From NCBI GenBank assembly GCA_012519695.1, contig JAAYPT010000048.1, positions 1 through 64,000 on the forward strand: 64,000 nt of DNA. Direction: 5' to 3'. Source of the stretch: Clostridiales bacterium (GTDB lineage Bacteria > Bacillota > Clostridia > Lachnospirales > Lachnospiraceae). Numbering within the stretch: the stretch's first letter is position 1; each line of letters starts with the position of its first letter. Shown here one piece after another: positions 26,701 to 33,323 of this stretch. Under the pieces are notes generated by a model, which had not been told where the DNA came from, searched no databases, and saw nothing but the letters and a program-made list of their open reading frames with translations. The translations under genes were made by a program, and so were the position numbers.

Positions 26701-26781
26701 GTTGTTTACACAACATGGACTTTTTTAGAAAAAAATGATAAAATAATGAGAAGTGTTCAGCAGTTTGGCAAAGGAGAGAAA

Positions 26782-27423
26782 ATGAAAAAGGGAATATTAT
26801 TTGATTTGGACGGAACCTTGTGGGATTCTTCAGAAGAGGTAGCCTATTCGTGGAAAATGGCATTGGAACAGCGCAAAGATGTGGAAAAAGATATTACCAT
26901 GGAAGATATTCAAGGTGTAATGGGAAAAACCATGGAGGATATTGCAAATATTCTTTTTGCTGAGTATGATGTGGAAAAGAGAATGGAGCTATTAAAATAT
27001 TGCTGTGAGGTAGAAAATGAATATATTCGCACGCATGGAGGAAAGCTTTTAAAAGGATTAGAGGAAACCTTACAAAAGTTAAAACAGGCAGGATATCATC
27101 TCTATATTGTAAGTAATTGTCAGGTGGGATATATTGAAGCATTTTTAGAATATCATAAGCTGGGTAGTTATTTTGATGACTTTGAGAGCTATGGTGGAAC
27201 CGGAAAGCCGAAGGGAGATAATATCCGTTTGGTGGTAGAACGTAATCATTTGGACAAAGCGGTTTACCTTGGTGACACGCAGGGAGATTATGAGGCAACC
27301 ATGCAGGCAGGACTTCCATTTATCCATGCAAGAACCGGATATGGAACGATTAATGTAGAAGTGCCATTTATTCGGGAACTTTCCGAATTGCCGGATAAGG
27401 TAAAAGAATTTTTGGATAGATAG
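26782..27423 (+). CDS. HAD superfamily hydrolase, phosphoglycolate phosphatase-like
   Basis: A 213-residue HAD phosphatase. Motif I is GILFDLDGTLWDSS, motif II IVSNCQ, motif III Lys in GTGKPKGDNI, motif IV YLGDTQGDYEATMQAG. The cap is helical (C1). I use the ATG at 26782 (MKKGILFDLDG) because AAGGAGAG lies just before it; the upstream ATG at 26746 has none. The substrate is unknown; such enzymes hydrolyse phosphoglycolate, sugar phosphates or nucleotides. The gene stands alone between ldh and luxS. Confidence 0.87.
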   Translation: MKKGILFDLDGTLWDSSEEVAYSWKMALEQRKDVEKDITMEDIQGVMGKTMEDIANILFAEYDVEKRMELLKYCCEVENEYIRTHGGKLLKGLEETLQKLKQAGYHLYIVSNCQVGYIEAFLEYHKLGSYFDDFESYGGTGKPKGDNIRLVVERNHLDKAVYLGDTQGDYEATMQAGLPFIHARTGYGTINVEVPFIRELSELPDKVKEFLDR

Positions 27424-27449
27424 GATAATGATAAACAGAGTAGTTAGAA

Positions 27450-27521
27450 CAAGATAATTAGAGCAAGATAATTAGAATAAAAAGTAATTGGAAATAAGGC
27501 AATTAAAACGAAGATAATCAG
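27450..27521. repeat. Short degenerate tandem repeats ahead of luxS
   Basis: CAAGATAATTAG occurs at 27450-27461 and 27464-27475 (period 14), and a variant AAGATAATCAG at 27511-27521, inside an AT-rich stretch between the HAD gene and luxS. It may be a simple-sequence expansion; no hairpin is evident. Confidence 0.45.
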
Positions 27522-27545
27522 AATAAGGATAAGCAGGAGGATAAA

Positions 27546-28025
27546 ATGGAAAAGATTGCAAGTTTTACAATAGACCATATTAAGTTAGAACCGGGGATGT
27601 ATGTGTCAAGAAAGGATCATGTGGGAGCAGAAGTGATTACCACCTTTGACCTTCGCATGACAAGCCCTAACGATGAACCAGTGATGAATACAGCAGAAGT
27701 GCATACATTAGAGCATTTGGGAGCTACATTCTTACGAAATGATAAAGAGTATAAGGAAAAAGTTATTTACTTTGGACCTATGGGATGCCGTACCGGATTT
27801 TATTTGTTATTGGCAGGAGACTATGAATCGAAAGATATCGTAGAGTTAGTGACCAGAATGTATGAATTTATGAGAGATTTCAAAGGTGAGGTGCCGGGAG
27901 CAAGTGCAAAAGATTGCGGCAACTATTTGGATATGAACCTTGGCATGGCAAATTATCTTGCAAAACGTTATCTGGAAAATACATTGTATGGAATTGATGA
28001 AAAGCATCTGGTATATCCACAATAA
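27546..28025 (+). CDS. luxS: S-ribosylhomocysteine lyase
   Basis: A 159-residue iron/zinc enzyme that splits S-ribosylhomocysteine into homocysteine and the autoinducer-2 precursor DPD. Metal ligands are His53 and His57 in VHTLEHL and Cys124 (AKDCGNY); catalytic residues are Glu56 and Cys81 in GPMGCRTGFY. The length is standard. mtnN follows 46 bp downstream, so the pair recycles S-adenosylhomocysteine and returns homocysteine to the methionine cycle, complementing the MetY route encoded upstream in the window. Confidence 0.96.
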   Translation: MEKIASFTIDHIKLEPGMYVSRKDHVGAEVITTFDLRMTSPNDEPVMNTAEVHTLEHLGATFLRNDKEYKEKVIYFGPMGCRTGFYLLLAGDYESKDIVELVTRMYEFMRDFKGEVPGASAKDCGNYLDMNLGMANYLAKRYLENTLYGIDEKHLVYPQ

Positions 28026-28071
28026 TGATAAGGAACAAAAGATATTTTAGAGAAAAGCAGGAGAAAAGAAA

Positions 28072-28770
28072 ATGAAAAAAATCGGAATTATCGGAGCCAT
28101 GGAACTGGAAGTAGAAGAACTGAAGAGTAAGATGGAGATTACTCGTAAGGAAGAAAGAGCTTCTATGGAGTTCCTAGAGGGAATGTTAAATGGAACAGAT
28201 GTGGTAATTGTACGAAGCGGAATTGGTAAGGTAAATGCAGCACTTTGTACTCAGATTCTGTGTGATGTTTTTGAGGTAACACATATTATTAATACAGGAG
28301 TTGCAGGTTCTTTAAAAAATGAAATCAATATTGGTGATATTGTAGTATCTACGGATGCCTTACACCATGATGTAGATGTAAGAGTATTTGGATATCCATT
28401 AGGAGAAGTACCACAGATGGGATGTCTTGCATTTCCGGCAGATGAAAAGCTGAGTGCTTTGGCAGTGGAATGTTGTAAGGAAGTAAACCCGGATATTTCT
28501 GTATACAACGGAAGAATCGTAAGTGGAGATCAGTTTATCAGTGATAAAAAGGTAAAAGAGCATATTATCACAAACTTCGGAGGATTTTGTGTAGAGATGG
28601 AAGGAGCCTCCATTGCCCATGCAGCATATTTAAATCATGTGCCATTTGTAATTATTCGTGCAATTTCAGATAAGGCAGATGACAGTGCAGAAATGGATTA
28701 TCCAACTTTTGAGAAAGCAGCAGCAGCTCATTCTGCAGCATTAGTAGAGCATATGCTCCCGTTGATTTAG
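28072..28770 (+). CDS. mtnN: 5'-methylthioadenosine/S-adenosylhomocysteine nucleosidase
   Basis: Also called Pfs; 232 residues. It removes adenine from MTA, SAH and 5'-deoxyadenosine. N-terminal GIIGAMELEVEELK with the conserved Glu, the SGIGKVNAAL loop, EMEGASIAH with the ribose-binding Met-Glu, and the catalytic Asp in RAISDKADDSA are all visible. SRH made from SAH here is the substrate of LuxS encoded just before. The gene has its own ribosome site after a 46-bp gap. Confidence 0.95.
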   Translation: MKKIGIIGAMELEVEELKSKMEITRKEERASMEFLEGMLNGTDVVIVRSGIGKVNAALCTQILCDVFEVTHIINTGVAGSLKNEINIGDIVVSTDALHHDVDVRVFGYPLGEVPQMGCLAFPADEKLSALAVECCKEVNPDISVYNGRIVSGDQFISDKKVKEHIITNFGGFCVEMEGASIAHAAYLNHVPFVIIRAISDKADDSAEMDYPTFEKAAAAHSAALVEHMLPLI

Positions 28771-28808
28771 TGATTTTGAAATGAATGAAAAGAATAGGGG
28801 ATGTAAAA

Positions 28809-29864
28809 ATGGCAGGAAGTCATATTGCAATTCCTACGATTCTGAAAGTAGGAAAAGGAACATTAGGAAACTTAGGAATGTATCTTCAGGCGAACCAAAT
28901 GAAACATGCAGTCATTTATTTTGGAAACGGTCTGATTGAGATGTTTGGAAACATGGTAATGCAGTCCTTGAAAGAACAAGGAGTTACCGTAGTAGAGTAT
29001 GGGGAGTTAGATTCCATACGAATAGAGGATATTATTGAACTGGCATTTTCCATTGATGTAAAAACACAGGTCATTGTTGGAATTGGTGGAGGAAAAGTAA
29101 TTGATGCCGCAAAATACGCAGCTTATTTGCGAAAACTTCCGTTTGTCAGCGTGCCTACTTCTGCATCCAGTGATGGATTTTCCAGTGCCAGTGCATCTTT
29201 ATTGGTAGATGGAAAGAGAAGTTCCGTACCGGCAAGAATGGCATATGGAATTATCGCAGATACAGATATTATTAAAAGTGCACCGGAAAAGTTCTTGTAT
29301 TCTGGAATTGGAGATTTAGTATCGAAAATTACAGCATTATATGACTGGGTATATGAGGATGAAAACGGATATGCAGTAGTAAATGATTTTGCGGTAATGA
29401 TTGCAAAAAAGGCGGTAAACAGTTTTGTTAGAACTCCTTTTGAAAGTATAAAGGATGACTTATTTTTACGGGAATTACTGGATTCGCTGGCAATGAGTGG
29501 AATTGCAAATGAAATTGCAGGAAGTAGCGCACCAACCAGTGGAAGTGAACATCTGATATCCCATGCATTAGATAAAATGTTAGAAACACCGCAACTTCAT
29601 GGAATACAGGTAGGAATTGCCACTTATTTGATGAGTGTGGTGCAAGACCATCGTTATAAACGTGTAAATACCATCTTTACCGATACAGGATTTTGGGATT
29701 ATGTAGAGACATTGGAGTTAAAACGAGAAGATTATGAGAAAGCCATTGATTTGGCACCAACCATAAAACCATATCGTCATACCTATTTGCATGAAGAAAA
29801 GTATCGTATTCTGGCAAAACAGGTATTGCGGGAAGATGACATATTAAAGAGAATTTTAAAGTAG
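28809..29864 (+). CDS. sn-glycerol-1-phosphate dehydrogenase-like enzyme (AraM/EgsA family)
   Basis: NAD(P)-dependent, metal-binding dehydrogenase of 351 residues. GGGKVIDAAKYAAY binds the cofactor, PTSASSDGFSSASASL is the hallmark of glycerol-1-phosphate dehydrogenases, and ligands are likely Asp in GIGDLVSK and His in SGSEHLISHALDKM and LHGIQVGIATYLM. Bacterial AraM makes G1P from dihydroxyacetone phosphate. I use the ATG at 28809 (MAGSHIA), with AGGGG upstream, over 28785. It is 38 bp after mtnN. G1P is better known from archaeal lipids; the bacterial use is mostly undefined. Confidence 0.78.
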   Translation: MAGSHIAIPTILKVGKGTLGNLGMYLQANQMKHAVIYFGNGLIEMFGNMVMQSLKEQGVTVVEYGELDSIRIEDIIELAFSIDVKTQVIVGIGGGKVIDAAKYAAYLRKLPFVSVPTSASSDGFSSASASLLVDGKRSSVPARMAYGIIADTDIIKSAPEKFLYSGIGDLVSKITALYDWVYEDENGYAVVNDFAVMIAKKAVNSFVRTPFESIKDDLFLRELLDSLAMSGIANEIAGSSAPTSGSEHLISHALDKMLETPQLHGIQVGIATYLMSVVQDHRYKRVNTIFTDTGFWDYVETLELKREDYEKAIDLAPTIKPYRHTYLHEEKYRILAKQVLREDDILKRILK

Positions 29865-29896
29865 TCCTTTTAAGGCAAAATAGTAGAAAATCAAAG

Positions 29897-29951
29897 AAAA
29901 TAGTCCTTCATAAGTTCATGTTTTGTATATAACTTATGAGGGACTATTTTT
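29897..29951. terminator. Bidirectional intrinsic terminator between convergent dehydrogenase genes
   Basis: AATAGTCCTTCATAAGTT (29899-29916) pairs with AACTTATGAGGGACTATT (29931-29948; one mismatch and G-T pairs), flanked by A-rich and T-rich runs on either side, so it can stop transcription from both genes. Confidence 0.8.
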
Positions 29952-29994
29952 ATGCAATAGGAAGTGGACTCTTTGTTCTATATGGTATAATTAT

Positions 29995-31185
29995 TTAAAA
30001 GTCAATTTCTTCGTCATAGTAGCAGGCTTTTAATAATTTTTCCATTTCTTCCGGAGTAGGAATTCTTGGATTAGAGCCGGTACATGCGTCAGAGATAGCC
30101 AGTTTTGCCACTTCCGGTAATTTTTCCATAAATTCTTTTTCGTCAATAATACCGCCTTCATAATCTTTGATACAAGAAGGAATTTCCAAAGATACATTCA
30201 TGGATTTTAACTCTGCAATCAAAGCGTCTACTAATTCAGCATCAGAAGAACCTTTCAAGTCGATAAATCGTGCAATTTCAGCGTAACGTTTCTGTGCTTC
30301 TGGATTTTTTGCGTTATATTTGATAACTTTTGGCAGATACATCGCATTTGCACATCCATGTACAATGTGACCACCACTATAAGCAGCTCCGGTTTTGTGT
30401 GCCATGGAGTGAACAATACCAAGCAAAGCATTAGAAAATGCCATTCCTGCAAGACATTGTGCGTTGTGCATACGGTCACGGGCATCCATATCTCCGTCAA
30501 AAGATGCCTTTAAGTCATTGTGAATCATTTTAATAGCATGAAGTGCTAATGGGTCTGTATAATCACAATGAAGCGTAGAAACATATGCTTCGATGGCATG
30601 TGTCATAGCGTCCATTCCGGTATGAGCAGTCAGTTTCTTTGGCATTTTTTCAGCAAGCTCCGGATCAACAATAGCAACATCCGGTGTGATGTTAAAATCA
30701 GCCAAAGGATACTTAATACCTTTTTTATAATCGGTGATAACAGAAAAAGCAGTTACTTCGGTAGCAGTTCCGGAAGTAGAAGGAATTGCACAGAATTTAG
30801 CTTTTGTTCTTAAAGTCGGAAAACTAAAAGGAGTAATTAAATCTTCGAATGTGGTATCTGGGTATTCATAAAATGCCCACATAGCCTTTGCAGCATCAAT
30901 TGGAGAACCGCCACCCATAGCGACAATCCAGTCCGGTTGAAATTCCTGCATTTTTGCAGCACCTTTCATAACCGTATCTACACTTGGGTCAGGTTCTACG
31001 TTTTCAAAAAGAGTGACTTCCATTCCGGCTTCCTCTAAATAAGAAACAGCTCGGTCAAGAAAGCCAAAACGACGCATGGAACCGCCTCCAACCACTAAAA
31101 TGGCTTTTTTGCCGGTTAAATTCTTCAGTTCTTCCAAACAACCTTTTCCGTGGTACAAATCTCGTGGTAATGTAAATCTTGCCAT
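29995..31185 (-). CDS. Iron-containing alcohol dehydrogenase
   Basis: Group III Fe-ADH of 396 residues, NAD(P)H-dependent, interconverting aldehydes or ketones and alcohols. GGGSMRRFG and AMGGGSPIDAAKAMW bind the cofactor, PSTSGTATEVTAFSVIT is the family signature, and metal ligands are Asp and His in GMDAMTHAIEAY and His in HSMAHKTGAAYSGGHIVHG. It resembles butanol or 1,3-propanediol dehydrogenases; the substrate cannot be fixed. The ATG follows AGGAGGGT (rc). A promoter and a palindrome lie upstream on the minus strand. It likely disposes of fermentative reducing power. Confidence 0.9.
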   Translation of the reverse strand: MARFTLPRDLYHGKGCLEELKNLTGKKAILVVGGGSMRRFGFLDRAVSYLEEAGMEVTLFENVEPDPSVDTVMKGAAKMQEFQPDWIVAMGGGSPIDAAKAMWAFYEYPDTTFEDLITPFSFPTLRTKAKFCAIPSTSGTATEVTAFSVITDYKKGIKYPLADFNITPDVAIVDPELAEKMPKKLTAHTGMDAMTHAIEAYVSTLHCDYTDPLALHAIKMIHNDLKASFDGDMDARDRMHNAQCLAGMAFSNALLGIVHSMAHKTGAAYSGGHIVHGCANAMYLPKVIKYNAKNPEAQKRYAEIARFIDLKGSSDAELVDALIAELKSMNVSLEIPSCIKDYEGGIIDEKEFMEKLPEVAKLAISDACTGSNPRIPTPEEMEKLLKACYYDEEIDF

Positions 31186-31228
31186 AAAAAACCCTCCTAT
31201 TAAAGAAAAATCGTTAAGTTATAATAAA

Positions 31229-31257
31229 ATCCTATCATCAAAACAAATAAAAGTCAA
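31229..31257 (-). promoter_or_regulatory. Promoter of the Fe-ADH gene
   Basis: On the minus strand, TTGACT (31257-31252), 17-bp spacer and TAGGAT (31234-31229). Transcription runs into the Fe-ADH gene about 45 bp further. Confidence 0.6.
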
Positions 31258-31263
31258 ATAAAA

Positions 31264-31279
31264 ACAAAACATGTTTTGT
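31264..31279. promoter_or_regulatory. Perfect 16-bp palindrome, likely activator site of Fe-ADH
   Basis: ACAAAACATGTTTTGT reads the same on both strands. It sits 7 bp upstream of the -35 box of the Fe-ADH promoter, a class I/II activator position. The regulator is unknown; a redox- or aldehyde-responsive factor is plausible. A related CATGTTTTGTATA stretch lies in the terminator loop downstream of the gene (29917-29929). Confidence 0.5.
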
Positions 31280-31416
31280 ATAAAATGCACAAAAAATAAG
31301 AAAAAAATAAGAAACAATATATTTCATAATATTTTCTTAATTTATAAAAAATTCATTGTTTCCGGAAAAGGGCTGTGCTATAATTCTGTTGATAAAATAG
31401 TTTAAAGGGTGATTTT

Positions 31417-32091
31417 ATGAGAGAAAAGTTAAAAGACTTCCTATATCGGTACCGACATGGATGGATTTTATCTTATTTGATAATATATCTGATATGGTTT
31501 GCATATTTGGAAAATACAGTAACCAGACGTTTTCATGTAATACATATGGCAGTAGATGATTACATTCCTTTTATAGAAGTATTCATTATTCCGTATTTAT
31601 TATGGTTTGGTTATGTAGCAGCAGCAATTATTTATTTCTTCTTTAAGAATGTTTCGGATTATTATAAGTTATGTTGCTTTTTATTTGTGGGAATGACAAT
31701 ATTCCTAGTGGCATCTACTATATATCCCAATGGACATTATTTAAGACCAAGAGTATTTGAAAGAGATAATATTTTTGTGAGTATGGTACAATGGCTGTAT
31801 GCAACAGATACACCGACGAATTTGTTCCCAAGTATTCATGTATATAATTCCCTTGGGGTACATATTGCAATCAGTCACAGCGAGCAATTAAAAAATAAAA
31901 AGTGGATTCAATGGGGCTCCTTCATTTTAATGTGTTCCATTATTGCATCTACCATGTTTTTGAAACAACATTCTGTATTCGATGTACTTACCGCATGTGC
32001 AACTGCAATTGTGATGTATACTTTTGTATATGGAGGCAATTGGCAGGAAAGCAAGAAGCGTGTATATCAGAGACAATATCGAGAAATTTAG
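31417..32091 (+). CDS. PAP2-family membrane phosphatase
   Basis: A 224-residue membrane protein with about six helices. The PAP2 triad is visible: an Arg-Pro segment HYLRPRV, FPSIHVYNSL (the P-S-x-H motif) and KQHSVFDVL (H-x3-D). Enzymes of this family remove phosphate from phosphatidic acid, undecaprenyl pyrophosphate and similar lipids with the active site facing outward. Some relatives act as lipid-head transferases. It starts from its own upstream region and has a terminator after it, so it is probably monocistronic. Confidence 0.82.
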   Translation: MREKLKDFLYRYRHGWILSYLIIYLIWFAYLENTVTRRFHVIHMAVDDYIPFIEVFIIPYLLWFGYVAAAIIYFFFKNVSDYYKLCCFLFVGMTIFLVASTIYPNGHYLRPRVFERDNIFVSMVQWLYATDTPTNLFPSIHVYNSLGVHIAISHSEQLKNKKWIQWGSFILMCSIIASTMFLKQHSVFDVLTACATAIVMYTFVYGGNWQESKKRVYQRQYREI

Positions 32092-32136
32092 AAAACAGCA
32101 GCACCTGTTCTAAGGAGAATGGGCGTTGCTGTTTTT
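32092..32136 (+). terminator. Intrinsic terminator after the PAP2 gene
   Basis: AAAACAGCA (32092-32100) pairs with TGCTGTTTT (32127-32135) and is followed by T. It lies directly after the stop codon. Confidence 0.7.
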
Positions 32137-32247
32137 GTATCATAGGAAAAAACGTGTTATGTTAAAGTAAAAAAGTACAGAATGAAAAATATAAATTTTG
32201 AAATGGATGTAATCCTTTTAGTAGATTGCATATAATAATATAATCAC

Positions 32248-32296
32248 TTGACGTACAGAAAACTGTACACTATAATAAAAGTACAGAAAACCGTAC
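32248..32296 (+). promoter_or_regulatory. Promoter with two operators of the YefM-YoeB module
   Basis: TTGACG (32248-32253), 17-bp spacer and TATAAT (32271-32276). GTACAG-AAAA-CTGTAC (32253-32268), a perfect palindrome, fills the spacer, and a near-copy GTACAG-AAAA-CCGTAC lies at 32281-32296 over the transcript start. A GTACAG half-site is at 32175-32180. This is the standard layout for autorepression by the antitoxin and its toxin complex. Confidence 0.85.
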
Positions 32297-32318
32297 ATTA
32301 AAAATGGAGGTGCTTTTT

Positions 32319-32585
32319 ATGTTAGCAGTTAATTATACAAATCTTCGGGACAATATGAAAACCTATATGGATAAGGTTACAGATGACTATGAAACTATGA
32401 TTGTAACACGAAAAAATAATAAGAATGTAGTTATGTTATCAGAGGAAACATATAATAATCTTATGGAAAATGCGTATATCATGGGAAATAAGGCTAATTA
32501 TGATTGGTTGATGGAATCTAAGGAGCAGTTGGAAAAAGGGAAAGTTTATGTACAGAATCTTGACGAGGTAAGTGCTGATGAATAA
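32319..32585 (+). CDS. yefM: Type II antitoxin, Phd/YefM family
   Basis: An 88-residue antitoxin. The N-terminal LAVNYTNLRDNMKTYMDKV region binds DNA and MLSEETYNNLMENAYIM is the family core; the acidic C-terminus (NLDEVSADE) would wrap the toxin. I use the ATG at 32319 after TGGAGGT, not the upstream 32304. The gene overlaps the toxin gene by 8 bp. It should neutralise YoeB and repress its own promoter through the GTACAG palindromes. Confidence 0.9.
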   Translation: MLAVNYTNLRDNMKTYMDKVTDDYETMIVTRKNNKNVVMLSEETYNNLMENAYIMGNKANYDWLMESKEQLEKGKVYVQNLDEVSADE

Positions 32586-32841
32586 AGTTTTTACGGATAA
32601 TGGTTGGAAAGACTATGTTTATTGGCAAACGGAAGATAGGAAGACTTTAAAGAAAATAAATAGCCTTGTTGAGGATATATGTAGAAATGGAAATGAAGGT
32701 ATTGGAAAACCAGAACCATTAACAGGTAATTTAACGGGATTTTGGAGTAGGCGTATAAATGATAAAGACAGGTTGATATATAAGATAGATGAGGAAAACG
32801 TGTATATATTAGCTTGCAGATATCATTATAGTGACACATAA
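32578..32841 (+). CDS. yoeB: YoeB-family ribosome-dependent endoribonuclease toxin
   Basis: An 87-residue toxin that cuts mRNA at the ribosome. The catalytic residues coincide with the positions known in E. coli YoeB: Glu46 (GKPEPL), Arg65 (NDKDRLIY), His83 and Tyr84 (CRYHY). The fold text GFWSRRINDKDRLIYKI is typical. The ATG at 32578 is used (MNKVF). It overlaps the antitoxin gene, so translation is coupled. It appears intact and active. Confidence 0.92.
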   Translation: MNKVFTDNGWKDYVYWQTEDRKTLKKINSLVEDICRNGNEGIGKPEPLTGNLTGFWSRRINDKDRLIYKIDEENVYILACRYHYSDT

Positions 32842-32856
32842 AAAGAGAGGATGTTT

Positions 32857-33102
32857 ATGGGAAAAGAACAAAAAAAGCCTAGAAGTATGGAGATTAAATT
32901 CAATATATCGAAAGATACAAAAATTAATATAGGTAATTATATTTTGAGTGTGTCTGGGGTGAATGCAAGTGGTAATAATTCAACAGATATAACAACATTT
33001 AAATTTATATATGCATCTGCCGATAAATCCGGAGACAATTTTTTTACATGGGCAATAAAGCAATGTGATAACCAGGCAAATAAATTAAAAAAAGAAATAT
33101 AA
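32857..33102 (+). CDS. Small protein of unknown function next to the toxin-antitoxin pair
   Basis: An 81-residue soluble protein (GKEQKKPRSMEIKFNISKDT at the start), lysine-rich, with alternating beta-type stretches (YILSVSGVNA, TTFKFIYASA) and a helical end (TWAIKQCDNQANKLKKEI). No known motif is recognised. The ATG at 32857 follows GAGAGG; an earlier ATG at 32851 overlaps that site. It begins 15 bp after yoeB and may be part of the module, but no function can be assigned. Confidence 0.55.
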   Translation: MGKEQKKPRSMEIKFNISKDTKINIGNYILSVSGVNASGNNSTDITTFKFIYASADKSGDNFFTWAIKQCDNQANKLKKEI

Positions 33103-33122
33103 ATTTGTTTTGCAAAATAACA

Positions 33123-33197
33123 TCGGGGTAACAGGATTCGAACCTGCGACCTCACGGCCCCCAGCCGTGCGCTCTAACCAAGCTGAGCCATACCCCG
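33123..33197 (-). tRNA. tRNA-Pro (anticodon GGG)
   Basis: On the minus strand a cloverleaf is clear: acceptor CGGGGTA with TACCCCG, D-arm with GGTTAGAGC, anticodon stem CACGG/CCGTG with loop CTGGGGG (anticodon GGG, proline codons CCC and CCU), T-arm GCAGGTTCGAATCCTGT. The discriminator is A; the 3' CCA is not encoded, so it must be added by the CCA-adding enzyme. It has its own promoter upstream. Confidence 0.96.
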
Positions 33198-33207
33198 CAA
33201 CTTTCAC

Positions 33208-33236
33208 ATTGTATCACAAATTGTACAATGGGGCAA
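33208..33236 (-). promoter_or_regulatory. Promoter of tRNA-Pro
   Basis: On the minus strand, TTGCCC (33236-33231), 17-bp spacer and TACAAT (33213-33208). The tRNA 5' end lies 10 bp after the -10 box. Confidence 0.6.
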
Positions 33237-33257
33237 TGAAAAAAAGTGCTAAATCGT

Positions 33258-33285
33258 TTGACTAAATGGAAAATGCCGATATAAT
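33258..33285 (+). promoter_or_regulatory. Promoter of the L,D-transpeptidase gene
   Basis: TTGACT (33258-33263), 16-bp spacer and TATAAT (33280-33285), 38 bp before the start codon at 33324. Confidence 0.75.
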
Positions 33286-33323
33286 AGAAGGGAAAGAAAG
33301 ATTAGAATAAGGGAAGGTAGTAT

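Noticed and set aside
27450-27521. CRISPR-like array in front of luxS
   Set aside because: The repeats are only 11-12 bp, imperfect and spaced by 2-36 bases; there are no spacers of normal length and no cas genes.
31264-31279. Catabolite-responsive element (CRE)
   Set aside because: The palindrome lacks the central CG of CRE sites and does not match the consensus.
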